This document shows, piece after piece, positions 7,774 to 16,484 of a DNA stretch of 64,000 nucleotides (the stretch's first letter is position 1; every line of letters begins with the position of its first letter). Made by a program: the position numbers and the translations under genes. The stretch covers positions 930,001 to 994,000 of the forward strand of contig NZ_CP022529.1 of assembly GCF_002237595.1 (NCBI RefSeq), written 5' to 3'. The stretch comes from Labrenzia sp. VG12 (lineage in GTDB: Bacteria; Pseudomonadota; Alphaproteobacteria; Rhizobiales; Stappiaceae). Under the pieces are notes generated by a model, which saw nothing but the letters and a program-made list of their open reading frames with translations, ran no database searches and was not told where the DNA came from.

Positions 7774-9084
7774 TCATACTGGCTTGGAGGCTATGCCGGC
7801 GACATAGGTTTCCGCAATCGCACGATCGTCTCCGAGGGTCTGCAGCACAAAAAGCTCTTCTGCCAGGCTTTCGACGGTTTCCATGCGCAGGGCCATCGGG
7901 CGGGTGGCTCTGGCGTTCAGGACGACGACGTCCGCGTCCGAGCCCTCGTCCAAGGTGCCGATCCTGTCGGTCAGGGAGAGGGCTTCGGCATTGCCGCGCG
8001 TGATCCAGTAGAAACAGGTCAGCGGATGCAGCCGCTGGCGCTGCAGCTGCAGGACCTTGTAGCCCTCGTCCAGCGTGCGCAGCATGGAATAGCTGGTGCC
8101 GCCTCCGATATCGGTGGCGATCGACGTGCGGATGCCGGCGCTTTCAAGACCGGCCTTGTCGAAGAGACCGCTGCCGAGAAACAGGTTCGAGGTCGGGCAG
8201 AACACGGCGACGGAGCCCGTTTCCCGCATGCGCTGCATTTCATGGCCTGTCATGTGGATGCAATGGCCGAGCAGTGTCTTGGGCCCGAGCAGTCCAAAGC
8301 TTTCATAGACATCGAGATAATGCGCTGCGTCCGGGTAAAGCTCTTTTGTCAGCGCGATCTCATTGTGATTTTCGTTGATATGGGTCTGAAGATGACAGGC
8401 CGGATGTTCCTTCAGCAAGGCGCCGGCGGCCTCCAGCTGTGCGGGCGTGGAGGTAATGGCAAAGCGCGGTGTGACGGCGTAATGCGCCCGGCCGCGGCCA
8501 TGCCACTTTTGCAGAAGCGCCTTGCTGTCATCATAGGAGTTCTGGGCCGTGTCGCAGAGCGCCGGCGGCGCGTTGCGATCCATCATGGTCTTGCCACCGA
8601 GCATCAGCATGCGGCGCCGGTCTGCCTCTTCAAAATAGGCGTCGACGGAGGCCGGATGACTGGAGCAATAGGCAACAGCCGTGGTGGTGCCGTGGGACAG
8701 CAGCAGGTCGTAGAACGCGCCGGCGATGCGGTCGCCGTGGTGCTTGTCGGCAAAACGCTGTTCCGCGGGGAAGGTATAGTCGTTGAGCCAGTCCAGGAGC
8801 TGATCGGCCCAGGACGCAATCACCTGGACTTGCGGAAAATGAAGGTGCGTGTCGATGAAGCCGGGCAGCAACAGGTGCGGTCGGTGGTCGACCTCTTCAA
8901 CCTTCCCGTCCGGCGCCTTGTCCCGCACGGTTTCATAACGGCCTCTGGCAGCAATTTTGCCATCGATGACCAGAAGCGCGCCGTCTTCTTCATAGACATA
9001 GGCATCGGTATCTTCAGCGCCGGCCGGAGCGGCGTCGAAGCTCAGCAATCTGCCGCGCAGAAGGAGCGGGGAGCGGTTTGGCAC
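7774..9084 (-). CDS. guaD: Guanine deaminase
   Basis: 436 residues of the amidohydrolase superfamily. Guanine deaminase hydrolyses guanine to xanthine and ammonia in purine catabolism. Metal and substrate motifs are in order: PGFIDTHLHFPQ near residue 75, HINENHNE in the middle, GHCIHMT, then CPTSNLFLGSGLF and SIATDIGGGTS, where the aspartate is the last metal ligand. The length matches the family (about 430-450). The full set of motifs distinguishes it from cytosine deaminase or chlorohydrolases. Neighbouring genes are not purine-related, so it seems to be a single-gene unit. Confidence 0.94.
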   Translation of the reverse strand: MPNRSPLLLRGRLLSFDAAPAGAEDTDAYVYEEDGALLVIDGKIAARGRYETVRDKAPDGKVEEVDHRPHLLLPGFIDTHLHFPQVQVIASWADQLLDWLNDYTFPAEQRFADKHHGDRIAGAFYDLLLSHGTTTAVAYCSSHPASVDAYFEEADRRRMLMLGGKTMMDRNAPPALCDTAQNSYDDSKALLQKWHGRGRAHYAVTPRFAITSTPAQLEAAGALLKEHPACHLQTHINENHNEIALTKELYPDAAHYLDVYESFGLLGPKTLLGHCIHMTGHEMQRMRETGSVAVFCPTSNLFLGSGLFDKAGLESAGIRTSIATDIGGGTSYSMLRTLDEGYKVLQLQRQRLHPLTCFYWITRGNAEALSLTDRIGTLDEGSDADVVVLNARATRPMALRMETVESLAEELFVLQTLGDDRAIAETYVAGIASKPV

Positions 9085-9251
9085 GGGGCAAGTCCCTGGA
9101 TCTGTCTTGAGTATTCCGGGGCCTGGACCCCGGTTTCAGACATTCAGTCATAATCCAGCGGCGACACCCGAACAACGCCGCACCTGTGCTTGCCACAGTT
9201 ATCATCAGCAGCGTGGCCGCTCTGTTCAGTGCCGTCCGTTCCGGTGCTGCT

Positions 9252-10181
9252 TCAGAACTTTCGCGGTGTCAGCAGTTTCTTCTGCAGCTGATTGAAGAAC
9301 CCGGTCGGCTTGTTGTAGATCGCCCGCACTTCCTCGTCGCTGGCCGGGCGTGGCGCAAGACCCGTTGTCTGCGAATAGCTGTCCAGGGCGTTCTTGTCGA
9401 TCTGGGCCTGCGCGAAGGTCGGCACCGCCTGGGTCAACAGCAGCGCATCGCTGTAATAGGGCGCAGCGCCCGTGGCGCTGACCACGTTGGACTGTTCACC
9501 GGCAACGGTCAGGAAGAGTTCCGCATCGATGCTGCCGTCTTGCGACTGGGCTGCGAATTCAAATGAACGGGTTGCACCGGGGGCAATCGCCTGGACCTGC
9601 TGAAAGGTCCGCCGGCTGATCCGGTCGTGGAAGGACACGCTGACCTCGACCGGAATCGCCAGGTCGTTGGTCACCGGGATCGACGCCATGTCGATCATGC
9701 CAGCTGCAAGATAAAGCCGGCCCATGTCCGAACTTGCCAGCTGCACTCCATCCCGTCCCGGGTGCAGATATGTGCCTTCACCCGGTTCCGCCGGCTGACC
9801 GGTCTGAAGCGGCTGGTAGGGGGTGACGGTCATGATGGAGGCGATCACGCCGGCCCCGACCGCAAATCCGGCCTTGCGGTTGTTCGGCTGAAACACAAAG
9901 CAAAGCAGCACGCCCAGAAACACGACAATGATGAACACATAGAGTGGTGGGACGGCCAAGTTGAGATGGCGTGCCGAAATGGTGGTCATTTTCAGAACGG
10001 CAGAGGCCTGTTCCTTCTGCACCAGGTCGGCAATTGCAGCGATCATGCCGCCGATGGCAGCACATATGTAGATGGTTGGCATCGACACACCGCTCCCGTA
10101 GGAGGAGGTGGCAGATCGCGTCTCTTTGGAGGCAGCAGGGGGGGCTGCGTCTTGAGGCATGTTTTCCTGAACTTCAGGCAT
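9252..10181 (-). CDS. Unknown membrane-anchored protein
   Basis: 309 residues that I do not recognise. A Pro/Ala/Ser-rich N-terminus is followed by two or three membrane segments (PTIYICAAIGGMIAAIADLV, LYVFIIVVFLGVLLCFVF, AGFAVGAGVIASIMTVT). A roughly 170-residue soluble part looks beta-rich (LAIPVEVSVSFHDRISRRTF and SFEFAAQSQDG), followed by a conserved-looking tail. The region after the membrane segments is probably periplasmic (inference). It stands alone between guaD and the CDF exporter, each separated by more than 130 bases. Confidence 0.6.
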   Translation of the reverse strand: MPEVQENMPQDAAPPAASKETRSATSSYGSGVSMPTIYICAAIGGMIAAIADLVQKEQASAVLKMTTISARHLNLAVPPLYVFIIVVFLGVLLCFVFQPNNRKAGFAVGAGVIASIMTVTPYQPLQTGQPAEPGEGTYLHPGRDGVQLASSDMGRLYLAAGMIDMASIPVTNDLAIPVEVSVSFHDRISRRTFQQVQAIAPGATRSFEFAAQSQDGSIDAELFLTVAGEQSNVVSATGAAPYYSDALLLTQAVPTFAQAQIDKNALDSYSQTTGLAPRPASDEEVRAIYNKPTGFFNQLQKKLLTPRKF

Positions 10182-10315
10182 GGTTTGCCCTCCGTTGTTG
10201 AACTTGCCTAACCTAACGTAAATTCAGGCAAGTCTCAATCAAGAGAGGACTGGTCGCGTATTTCACTCAATAGTTGAAATGAGGGGTGTGTCGGGTGGCA
10301 AGGCCCTGACCGCGA

Positions 10316-11245
10316 CTAACGGGAGGCAGTTATCTCGATGGTCGCGTGCGCGATGCCATGCCGCTCCTTGAGCCGTCGCCGCATGGTCTCCAGAACCGTA
10401 TTCGGATGCGTGTTCTGAGCCACGACTGCATGCATCGTCGCGTTGACCTTGCCTTCCGCGAGAGACCAGAGATGGATGTGATAGACGTCCGAAAGGCCGG
10501 GAACTTCCTCTAGGAGGTCCGCTTTCATGGCCTCCCGGTCGATGTCGGCAGGTGCGCCTTCCAAGAGGATATGTGCCGATTGGCGCAAGACGGCGATTGC
10601 GGAGCGCACGATCAAAAGCGCCACGAAAACCGACAGGATCGGATCGATCGGGTACCAGCCGGTCAGATAGATGACGATGGCAGCAAGGATCGCTCCGACC
10701 GACCCGAGCAGGTCGCCGATCACGTGAAGGATGGCGGCGCGAATGTTGAGCGAACCGTCGCCGCCACGTTGCAAAATCAGGAAGGCGCCTATGTTCACCA
10801 ACAGTCCCAGGATGGCGATGATCAGCATGGGCCCGGCCAGGACTTCCTCCGGTTCGACGAACCGTGCGACGGCTTCCACGCAGATCCAGGCTGTGACCAC
10901 CAGCAGGAAGATGGCATTGGCGAACGCTATCAGCACCGGAAGCCGGTCACGTCCGTAGGTGAGGCGGGCATCCGCCGGTTTCCTGGATTGCTGAAACGCC
11001 CACCAGGCCAGCCCCAGCGAGGCGGCATCGGTGACCATGTGGACGGCGTCCGCCATCAGGGCCAGGGAGCCGGCCAGCCAGCCACCGATCAGTTCGGCAA
11101 ACATGAAGCTGGCAATCAACAGCCCAGCCCAGGCGATCGCACGGGCGTTCTTGTCCGTCACTTCAGGTGCGTGGTCGTGTCCGGATCCGTGATCATGGCC
11201 AGTGCCGTGATCGTGAGAAGCGTGGTCATGCATGTGGAGGTCCAT
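10316..11245 (-). CDS. Cation diffusion facilitator (Zn2+/Co2+/Cd2+ exporter)
   Basis: About 309 residues. The N-terminus is a histidine/aspartate-rich metal-binding tail (repeats of GHDHG within residues 1-30). Six membrane helices follow, with the zinc-site motifs MADAVHMVTDA in helix 2 and HVIGDLLGSVG in helix 5. The C-terminal cytoplasmic domain contains VYHIHLWSLAEGKVNAT, typical of the ZitB/CzcD branch. It exports divalent metal in exchange for protons. Start choice is uncertain: ATG 11245, ATG 11233 or GTG 11278, none with a strong ribosome site. Confidence 0.92.
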   Translation of the reverse strand: MDLHMHDHASHDHGTGHDHGSGHDHAPEVTDKNARAIAWAGLLIASFMFAELIGGWLAGSLALMADAVHMVTDAASLGLAWWAFQQSRKPADARLTYGRDRLPVLIAFANAIFLLVVTAWICVEAVARFVEPEEVLAGPMLIIAILGLLVNIGAFLILQRGGDGSLNIRAAILHVIGDLLGSVGAILAAIVIYLTGWYPIDPILSVFVALLIVRSAIAVLRQSAHILLEGAPADIDREAMKADLLEEVPGLSDVYHIHLWSLAEGKVNATMHAVVAQNTHPNTVLETMRRRLKERHGIAHATIEITASR

Positions 11246-11369
11246 CTGGCGTGCGTTTCTCAGACGCAATGGTGCCACAACCCAATCGACGATTGCCAGA
11301 AGCGCTTTTTGTGAACATGGTAGGCGGCGTCAAATGTCTCCCCGCCAATCAAGCCTGGGTCTTTGGATC

Positions 11370-12332
11370 ATGTCATCAGAATTGCCGCGCCCGACCGACA
11401 ATGCCTTCCTTGGAAAGGACATCAAGGGCGGGTCGCATGAGCCGACATATGCCGGCGCGCTTTCCTTCATGCGCCGCCGTTATAGCCGCGATCTTGCCGG
11501 CGTTGATCTGGCCATCCTGGGCATTCCGTTTGATGCCTCCGTGTCGAATCGGCCGGGGGCGCGATTTGGACCGCAGGGCGTGCGCCGGGCGTCGGCCATT
11601 TTCGACGGCGATCCGCAATACCCCTTTCACTTCGACCCGTTTGAGAGCCTCGCCTGCGTGGATTATGGCGATTGCGTCTTTGATTACGGCCGGAACGCTG
11701 ACATTCCAGGTCATATCCAGGCTCAGGCCGCGGAAATCCTGGCGGCCGACACGCATCTCTTTTCCATAGGTGGCGACCATTTCGTCACCTATCCGCTGCT
11801 CAAGGCCCATGTCGCCAAACACGGGCCGCTGGGCCTTGTGCAGTTCGATGCCCACCAGGACACCTGGCCGGACGAAGGCGACCGGATCGACCACGGCACC
11901 TTTACCGGGAGAGCGGTGCGCGAGGGCCTGATTGATCCCGAGCGCTCCATCCAGATCGGCATCAGGACCCATGCACCGGAAACCTGCGGTGTGGAGATCA
12001 TTTTCGGCCACGAGATGGACGACCTTGGCATCAACGGTGTGGTCGAACGGATCAAGGCCCGCGTCGGTGATGGTCCTGCCTACATGACCTTCGATATTGA
12101 TTGTCTCGACCCGGCATTTGCGCCTGGAACCGGAACGCCTGTCTCCGGGGGATTGTCGTCACGCGAAGCGTTGTCGGTGCTGCGCGGACTTGGGGCGCTG
12201 AATTTCGTCGGGGGCGATGTTGTTGAAGTGGCGCCTGCTTATGACCACGCCGACATCACGTCGATTGCAGGCGCAAGCGTTGCCCTGACCTATATCGGTC
12301 TGCTTGCGGAAAAGCGGAATCAGACGGCCTGA
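11370..12332 (+). CDS. speB: Agmatinase / ureohydrolase family protein
   Basis: 320 residues of the arginase/agmatinase family (dimanganese ureohydrolases; agmatine to putrescine plus urea). Metal-ligand motifs are intact: IGGDHFVTYP, QFDAHQDTWP and MTFDIDCLDPAFAPGTGTP. Length and the GTGTPVSGGLSSREALSVLR block fit agmatinase rather than arginase, but guanidinobutyrase or another guanidino hydrolase cannot be excluded. ATG at 11370 begins MSSELPRPTDNAFLGKD; the frame runs further upstream but overlaps the divergent CDF gene. A second agmatine-directed gene lies at 46797 in the same window. Confidence 0.88.
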   Translation: MSSELPRPTDNAFLGKDIKGGSHEPTYAGALSFMRRRYSRDLAGVDLAILGIPFDASVSNRPGARFGPQGVRRASAIFDGDPQYPFHFDPFESLACVDYGDCVFDYGRNADIPGHIQAQAAEILAADTHLFSIGGDHFVTYPLLKAHVAKHGPLGLVQFDAHQDTWPDEGDRIDHGTFTGRAVREGLIDPERSIQIGIRTHAPETCGVEIIFGHEMDDLGINGVVERIKARVGDGPAYMTFDIDCLDPAFAPGTGTPVSGGLSSREALSVLRGLGALNFVGGDVVEVAPAYDHADITSIAGASVALTYIGLLAEKRNQTA

Positions 12333-12350
12333 TCGCCTCCGGAGGGTGGG

Positions 12351-12968
12351 ATGAGCGAACGCCGCGAGCTGAGGATCGTCAAGACGCCTGGCAGCATGTC
12401 CCTGCCGAAAAACATCAAGCGTCAGTACCAGGTCTTCGCAGAACAATCGGCCGGAAGGGGTTCGCCGGTCGTCACCTTCAATCTCGACCAGCCGGAATTG
12501 CGGGGCGTGACCGAGGTCAAGCGGTCTGAAGCAAGCGCTCTGACACTGACATCGCAGCAGATGACCGGGTCTGGCCGCTGGCAGCTGACCGACAAGGCCG
12601 GGGAGACACTTGCGGAGATCTCAGGCCAGGGTTTGCTTTCGCAGGGCTGGGTTTTGTCCTGCCGCGATGCGGCATCCGAGTTCGAACTCGTCAACCCGCA
12701 GGGGCTGGCCAGGCAAATCGCCAAGACCATGCTGCAAGGCGAAACCGAGGGGCTGGTCTTGAAAAAGGGCGATGATCCGATTGGTTGGCTTACGAAGCAG
12801 CATCGGTCCGCTGGCGGGGGAGTTCTTGCCGGACTCAAGCGGTTTGTTGAAGGGCGCGATTGGGTGTTGAAGCTGGACGATCAGTCCGTCGGTGCTGATC
12901 TGGAGATCGCTTTCCTGACATGTGCCCTGGTCGCCGTCGTTGCTCTGGAGTTCAGCTCTCCCGATTGA
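12351..12968 (+). CDS. Unknown protein, possibly Tubby/LURP-one-like fold
   Basis: 205 residues with ATG preceded by GGAGG, 18 bases after the agmatinase-family stop, so probably co-transcribed. There is no signal peptide. The sequence alternates short beta strands and turns (GRWQLTDKAGETLAEISGQG, WVLSCRDAASEFELVN, GLVLKKGDDPIGWLT) and ends with a hydrophobic helix (IAFLTCALVAVVALEF). This strand pattern plus terminal hydrophobic helix resembles Tubby C-terminal-like/LURP-one proteins, but that is a fold guess without support from conserved motifs. Confidence 0.6.
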   Translation: MSERRELRIVKTPGSMSLPKNIKRQYQVFAEQSAGRGSPVVTFNLDQPELRGVTEVKRSEASALTLTSQQMTGSGRWQLTDKAGETLAEISGQGLLSQGWVLSCRDAASEFELVNPQGLARQIAKTMLQGETEGLVLKKGDDPIGWLTKQHRSAGGGVLAGLKRFVEGRDWVLKLDDQSVGADLEIAFLTCALVAVVALEFSSPD

Positions 12969-13000
12969 CGGATAGGACCGTTAGCAGGGACCCCTGTTTG

Positions 13001-13615
13001 CTAGGCCGATCTGCGGGCCGGGTCGGCCTGTTTCGCCCTCGAATCATTATCGTTTCCGGCAGTCGCCGCCCAGAACCGGTAGAGCGGATGCTTGTCTTTC
13101 ATCAAACCGTAGAGATGGATCAGCTTTCCAAAACAAACGATCTGTGCGGTGTAGGCGACAGCAAGCCCGGAAATGGAAAGCACGGGCAGAGTTGCCACGC
13201 CGCCCCAGAGCGCGACCAGGACGCCTGTCCAGAAGACGAGATAGAGCACCGTGAGCCGGTAGTTCAGATCCTTGGGCACAGGAACGAAAAGTCTGTTCAG
13301 CCAGATCTTTTCACCAAATCCTACGTGGCGAGCCCAGTTGAGCCGGTTGCCGGTGCCCTCAAGCAGTCTCGGGCCGAACACGAGCAGGACAAGAGCGAAC
13401 AGGCACAAAAGTCCGGCGGCAACGCCACCAAGCCAGAGTTTGCTCCACAGGGAAGCCGTCAGAACGGCAGGGGCGAGAAGTTTGCAAAACACAGCGATCG
13501 CGGACACCGGACGTCCACCTGTGCCGGTTTTCAGATGAATTGGCACCTGCATTCCGGGAGTGGCGAAGGAACCGGAGCGAGCAATAGGTGTTTGATGCGG
13601 TTGCGGAGTTTGCAT
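13001..13615 (-). CDS. DUF6653 family membrane protein
   Basis: 204 residues. After a variable N-terminus come four hydrophobic segments in pairs (SAIAVFCKLLAPAVLTA, LGGVAAGLLCLFALVLLVFG, LYLVFWTGVLVALWGG, LPVLSISGLAVAYTAQIV). The family-like core NRLNWARHVGFGEKIWLNR and FGKLIHLYGLMKDKHP is present. Proteins with this WxxxxxFGExxWLNR core are grouped as DUF6653; no function is known. It is convergent with the preceding gene. M22 is an alternative start, and no start has a strong ribosome site. Confidence 0.65.
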   Translation of the reverse strand: MQTPQPHQTPIARSGSFATPGMQVPIHLKTGTGGRPVSAIAVFCKLLAPAVLTASLWSKLWLGGVAAGLLCLFALVLLVFGPRLLEGTGNRLNWARHVGFGEKIWLNRLFVPVPKDLNYRLTVLYLVFWTGVLVALWGGVATLPVLSISGLAVAYTAQIVCFGKLIHLYGLMKDKHPLYRFWAATAGNDNDSRAKQADPARRSA

Positions 13616-13938
13616 GAGTTAAGGCCGGTTATTCGGACAGCACTTGATCATACCCGGTGTCGAGGCTGATTGGCAAATAACATAATCGAACCTTCGACAG
13701 ATCATTATTGTAATTTATGGCAATGTAATTTGGTGTTAGATTGCAAGTATTACTGTTTAAAGTGTCGGGATTATGGTCCAATGCATTGCAGAAGTGAGCG
13801 GTGCAGTTTTGTTTAGTTAAGGGGACTCCAATCTTAATGAGTATAACTGTGGCTTAGCATTTGAGTTCATTGTTTTTTAGCTTGAAATCAGTGAATATGA
13901 CCGCCTACCTGACAAGGTAAGGGAAATCGAGCCTCAGA
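13616..13938. other. AT-rich divergent intergenic region
   Basis: About 320 bases without a supportable gene, much more AT-rich than the surroundings, between divergent DUF6653 and the GGDEF-EAL gene. It should hold the promoters of both. I see no clear repeat, hairpin terminator or RNA gene; a six-codon frame near 13837 is too short to support. Confidence 0.6.
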
Positions 13939-16260
13939 ATGGTTGCAAAAGAAAGTCGGGAACTGGAGAGCGCTGCTGGGAACAACCAGTTCGGGTTCTT
14001 GGCTGCAGAACTCGATCGTCTCAGTCGTCTCGAGACGATCGGCCAGTCAGAGCAGCTGAGTCTGGATGGCGACTGGCTGCAAAAACTTCTCAACATTGTC
14101 TCGGACTATATTTACGTCAAGGATCGCAAGTCGCGGTTTGTCATGGCAAACCGTCAGGTTGCACTTGATGTCGGGTTGAACGACCCGGCCGAGTTGATTG
14201 GCAAGACCGATATCGAACTTCATCCCGAGGAAACGGCTCGAAAATTTCTGGCTATCGAGCAGGAGATCATGGCCTCGAACATCCCGAGGATCGACTTCGA
14301 GGAACTCTCCATCTTGTCTGACGGCAAGCGCAGCTGGTTTGCCTCTTCCAAGTATCCGGTCACCAACGAGGCTGGCGAAGTTGTTGGCATTGTCGGAATG
14401 TCACGGGATATCACGGAGCGCAAGCGTGCAGTGCTGCTGCAGCAGGGCCAGAACAAGGTGCTTCAGCAACTGGCCGCCGGGAAGCCCGTCGCCACGGTTC
14501 TTGAAACCCTTGTGTTGACAATCGAGAACCAGCTGGACGGCATCACCGGATCGATCATGCTGGTTGATGAAACGGGCACCAAGCTGCTGGCGGGTGTCGC
14601 TCCAAACCTGCCCGAAGAATATGTGGCCTTGACCGACGGGATCGACATAGGCCCCAAGAACGGATCCTGTGGCACGGCCATCTTCCGGCGTGAGAGCGTT
14701 CTGGTCGAGGATATCCTGAAGGATCCGCTGTGGGAGGATTTCAAGGAGGTTGTTGCGCCCTTTGGCCTCAGATCCTGCTGGTCGGTGCCGTTCTTTGGCA
14801 AGGACCGGGAAGTTCTTGGTACATTTGGTCTTTACACGAACTCTGTTCGCAGTCCGACCGACCATGAACTCAAGCTTGCGCTTGAAGCTGCCAGACTGGC
14901 AGCCGTGGCCGTGGAGCGCGACAGGGACGAGCGGAAAATCCGGTATCTTGCAAATCACGACGTCCTGACGGGCCTGCCCAACCGGCAGGAATTCAAGACG
15001 AAACTGGAGGAAAAGGTTGCCGAAAGCCGGAACACCGCTGTTCCGGTTGCGGTGGTTTTTGTCGATCTGGACAATTTCAAGTTCGTCAATGACAGTTTCG
15101 GGCATGCGATTGGCGATCAGGTGCTGATGATCGCGGCCGAACGCATCATGTCCGTCCATGACGGCACCCACCAGGCCATCCGTTTCGGTGGTGACGAATT
15201 TGTCCTGATCGTTGAGGGCAACACGGCCTGCAAGCCGGAACTCAAGGATTTCATGGCCCGGCTGCGGGACGAGATCACCAAGACAATCCAGATTGGTGAC
15301 CTGTCGTTCCACATCACCTGCAGCATCGGCGCGGCAAGTTTTCCGCAGGATGCGGAAAATGCCGCCCAGCTGCTCCGGAATGCCGACAAGGCTATGTTCG
15401 AGGCCAAGGCGTCGGGGCGGGACGGCTATCAGGTCTATGAACAGACCCGCCCGGAACGTTCCGTCAACAAGCTGACACTGCTTGAGGAGATGCGCTCCGG
15501 CATCGAAAATGGCGAGTTCTTCCTGGAGTATCAGCCGCAATACAACCTGGTCAGCGGACGCATTATCGGTGCAGAGGCGCTTGTGCGCTGGCAGCATCCG
15601 GCGCTCGGACGCCTGATGCCGGGCGAATTCATCACGCTGGCCGAGGAAAGTGGCCTGATCGTGCCGCTCGGCCGCTGGGTCATGAAGGAAGCCTGCCGAC
15701 AGAACAAGGAATGGCAGGATGCCGGATTGACGCCGATCACCATTGGGGTCAATGTCTCCGCCCGCCAGTTTCGTGATGCCGGACTGGTCGCCGATGTCTG
15801 CACAGCCCTGGATGAGAGCGGCTTGCCAGCCGGTTACCTCGAACTGGAACTGACGGAAAGCCTCCTCATCCAGAACGCGGAGCAGGCCGTTGAGCTTATG
15901 GACGATTTCCGGGGGATCGGCCTGAAACTCGCCATCGATGATTTCGGCATCGGTTATTCAAGCCTGGTAGCGCTCAAAAGCTTCCCTTTGACCCGGCTGA
16001 AGATAGACCGTAGCTTCATCCGCGATCTCGACTATGACGAAAACGACCGCTGCATCGCCCGCGCGATCATCTCGCTCGGCCGTGAGCTTGGTCTGTGTGT
16101 CGTGGCCGAGGGCGTGGAAACCGCCAAACAACAGGCGTTTCTTGCCAGTTGCCGCTGCGAAGTGGTGCAGGGCTTCCATTTCGGCCGCCCGATGAGCGCC
16201 AACAAGTTCGGCAAGCTCCTGGGCATGACCCTGACGCCGCTGGACGCGCATTTCGGGTGA
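13939..16260 (+). CDS. PAS-GAF-GGDEF-EAL cyclic-di-GMP signalling protein
   Basis: 773 residues, no membrane segment. Domains in order: PAS (about 45-160, ending in the PAC-type GIVGMSRDITERKR), GAF (about 185-328, with NGSCGTAIFR), GGDEF diguanylate cyclase (about 335-500, active site RFGGDEF at 415-421 and substrate motif DLDNFKFVND) and EAL phosphodiesterase (about 515-765, GAEALVRWQHP and DDFGIGYSSL). Both catalytic signatures look intact, so it could make or degrade c-di-GMP according to the PAS/GAF signal. The RxxD inhibitory site expected five residues before GGDEF is absent. It stands alone, downstream of a long AT-rich region. Confidence 0.94.
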   Translation: MVAKESRELESAAGNNQFGFLAAELDRLSRLETIGQSEQLSLDGDWLQKLLNIVSDYIYVKDRKSRFVMANRQVALDVGLNDPAELIGKTDIELHPEETARKFLAIEQEIMASNIPRIDFEELSILSDGKRSWFASSKYPVTNEAGEVVGIVGMSRDITERKRAVLLQQGQNKVLQQLAAGKPVATVLETLVLTIENQLDGITGSIMLVDETGTKLLAGVAPNLPEEYVALTDGIDIGPKNGSCGTAIFRRESVLVEDILKDPLWEDFKEVVAPFGLRSCWSVPFFGKDREVLGTFGLYTNSVRSPTDHELKLALEAARLAAVAVERDRDERKIRYLANHDVLTGLPNRQEFKTKLEEKVAESRNTAVPVAVVFVDLDNFKFVNDSFGHAIGDQVLMIAAERIMSVHDGTHQAIRFGGDEFVLIVEGNTACKPELKDFMARLRDEITKTIQIGDLSFHITCSIGAASFPQDAENAAQLLRNADKAMFEAKASGRDGYQVYEQTRPERSVNKLTLLEEMRSGIENGEFFLEYQPQYNLVSGRIIGAEALVRWQHPALGRLMPGEFITLAEESGLIVPLGRWVMKEACRQNKEWQDAGLTPITIGVNVSARQFRDAGLVADVCTALDESGLPAGYLELELTESLLIQNAEQAVELMDDFRGIGLKLAIDDFGIGYSSLVALKSFPLTRLKIDRSFIRDLDYDENDRCIARAIISLGRELGLCVVAEGVETAKQQAFLASCRCEVVQGFHFGRPMSANKFGKLLGMTLTPLDAHFG

Positions 16261-16349
16261 GCAGCTAGCGATGCCAAGAAGACAGAACAGACAGACACGG
16301 CCGTTGAGGTTCAAAAAACGCGACGGAATCTCGGTTTTTGCTTCGATCG

Positions 16350-16448
16350 GTAGGCCGCTCTTGTAAGCGCCGCCTACACAGCTGTAATGTGTTTGACTAT
16401 CTATTTGATCCCCTACGCGGACAATCTGATACGCATTTCCGCGTAGGG
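16350..16448. repeat. Two adjacent inverted repeats between GGDEF-EAL gene and phaC
   Basis: First, GTAGGC (16350-16355) pairs with GCCTAC (16372-16377), with inner CGCT/AGCG able to pair as well. Second, CCCTACGCGGA (16411-16421) pairs perfectly with TCCGCGTAGGG (16438-16448) across a 16-base loop. They lie between two convergent stops. Neither is followed by a T-run on either strand, so they are not canonical intrinsic terminators. They could protect 3' ends or be a small palindromic repeat. Confidence 0.55.
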
Positions 16449-16484
16449 TGGAAAACCAACCGAAACGTGTCAGGCCAACCGGCC

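Noticed and set aside
7702..9153. Open frame of 483 codons on the plus strand
   Set aside because: Antisense shadow of guaD; the minus-strand frame has all the guanine deaminase motifs.
14401..15597. Open frame of 398 codons on the minus strand
   Set aside because: Antisense to the PAS-GAF-GGDEF-EAL gene, no domain and no ribosome site.
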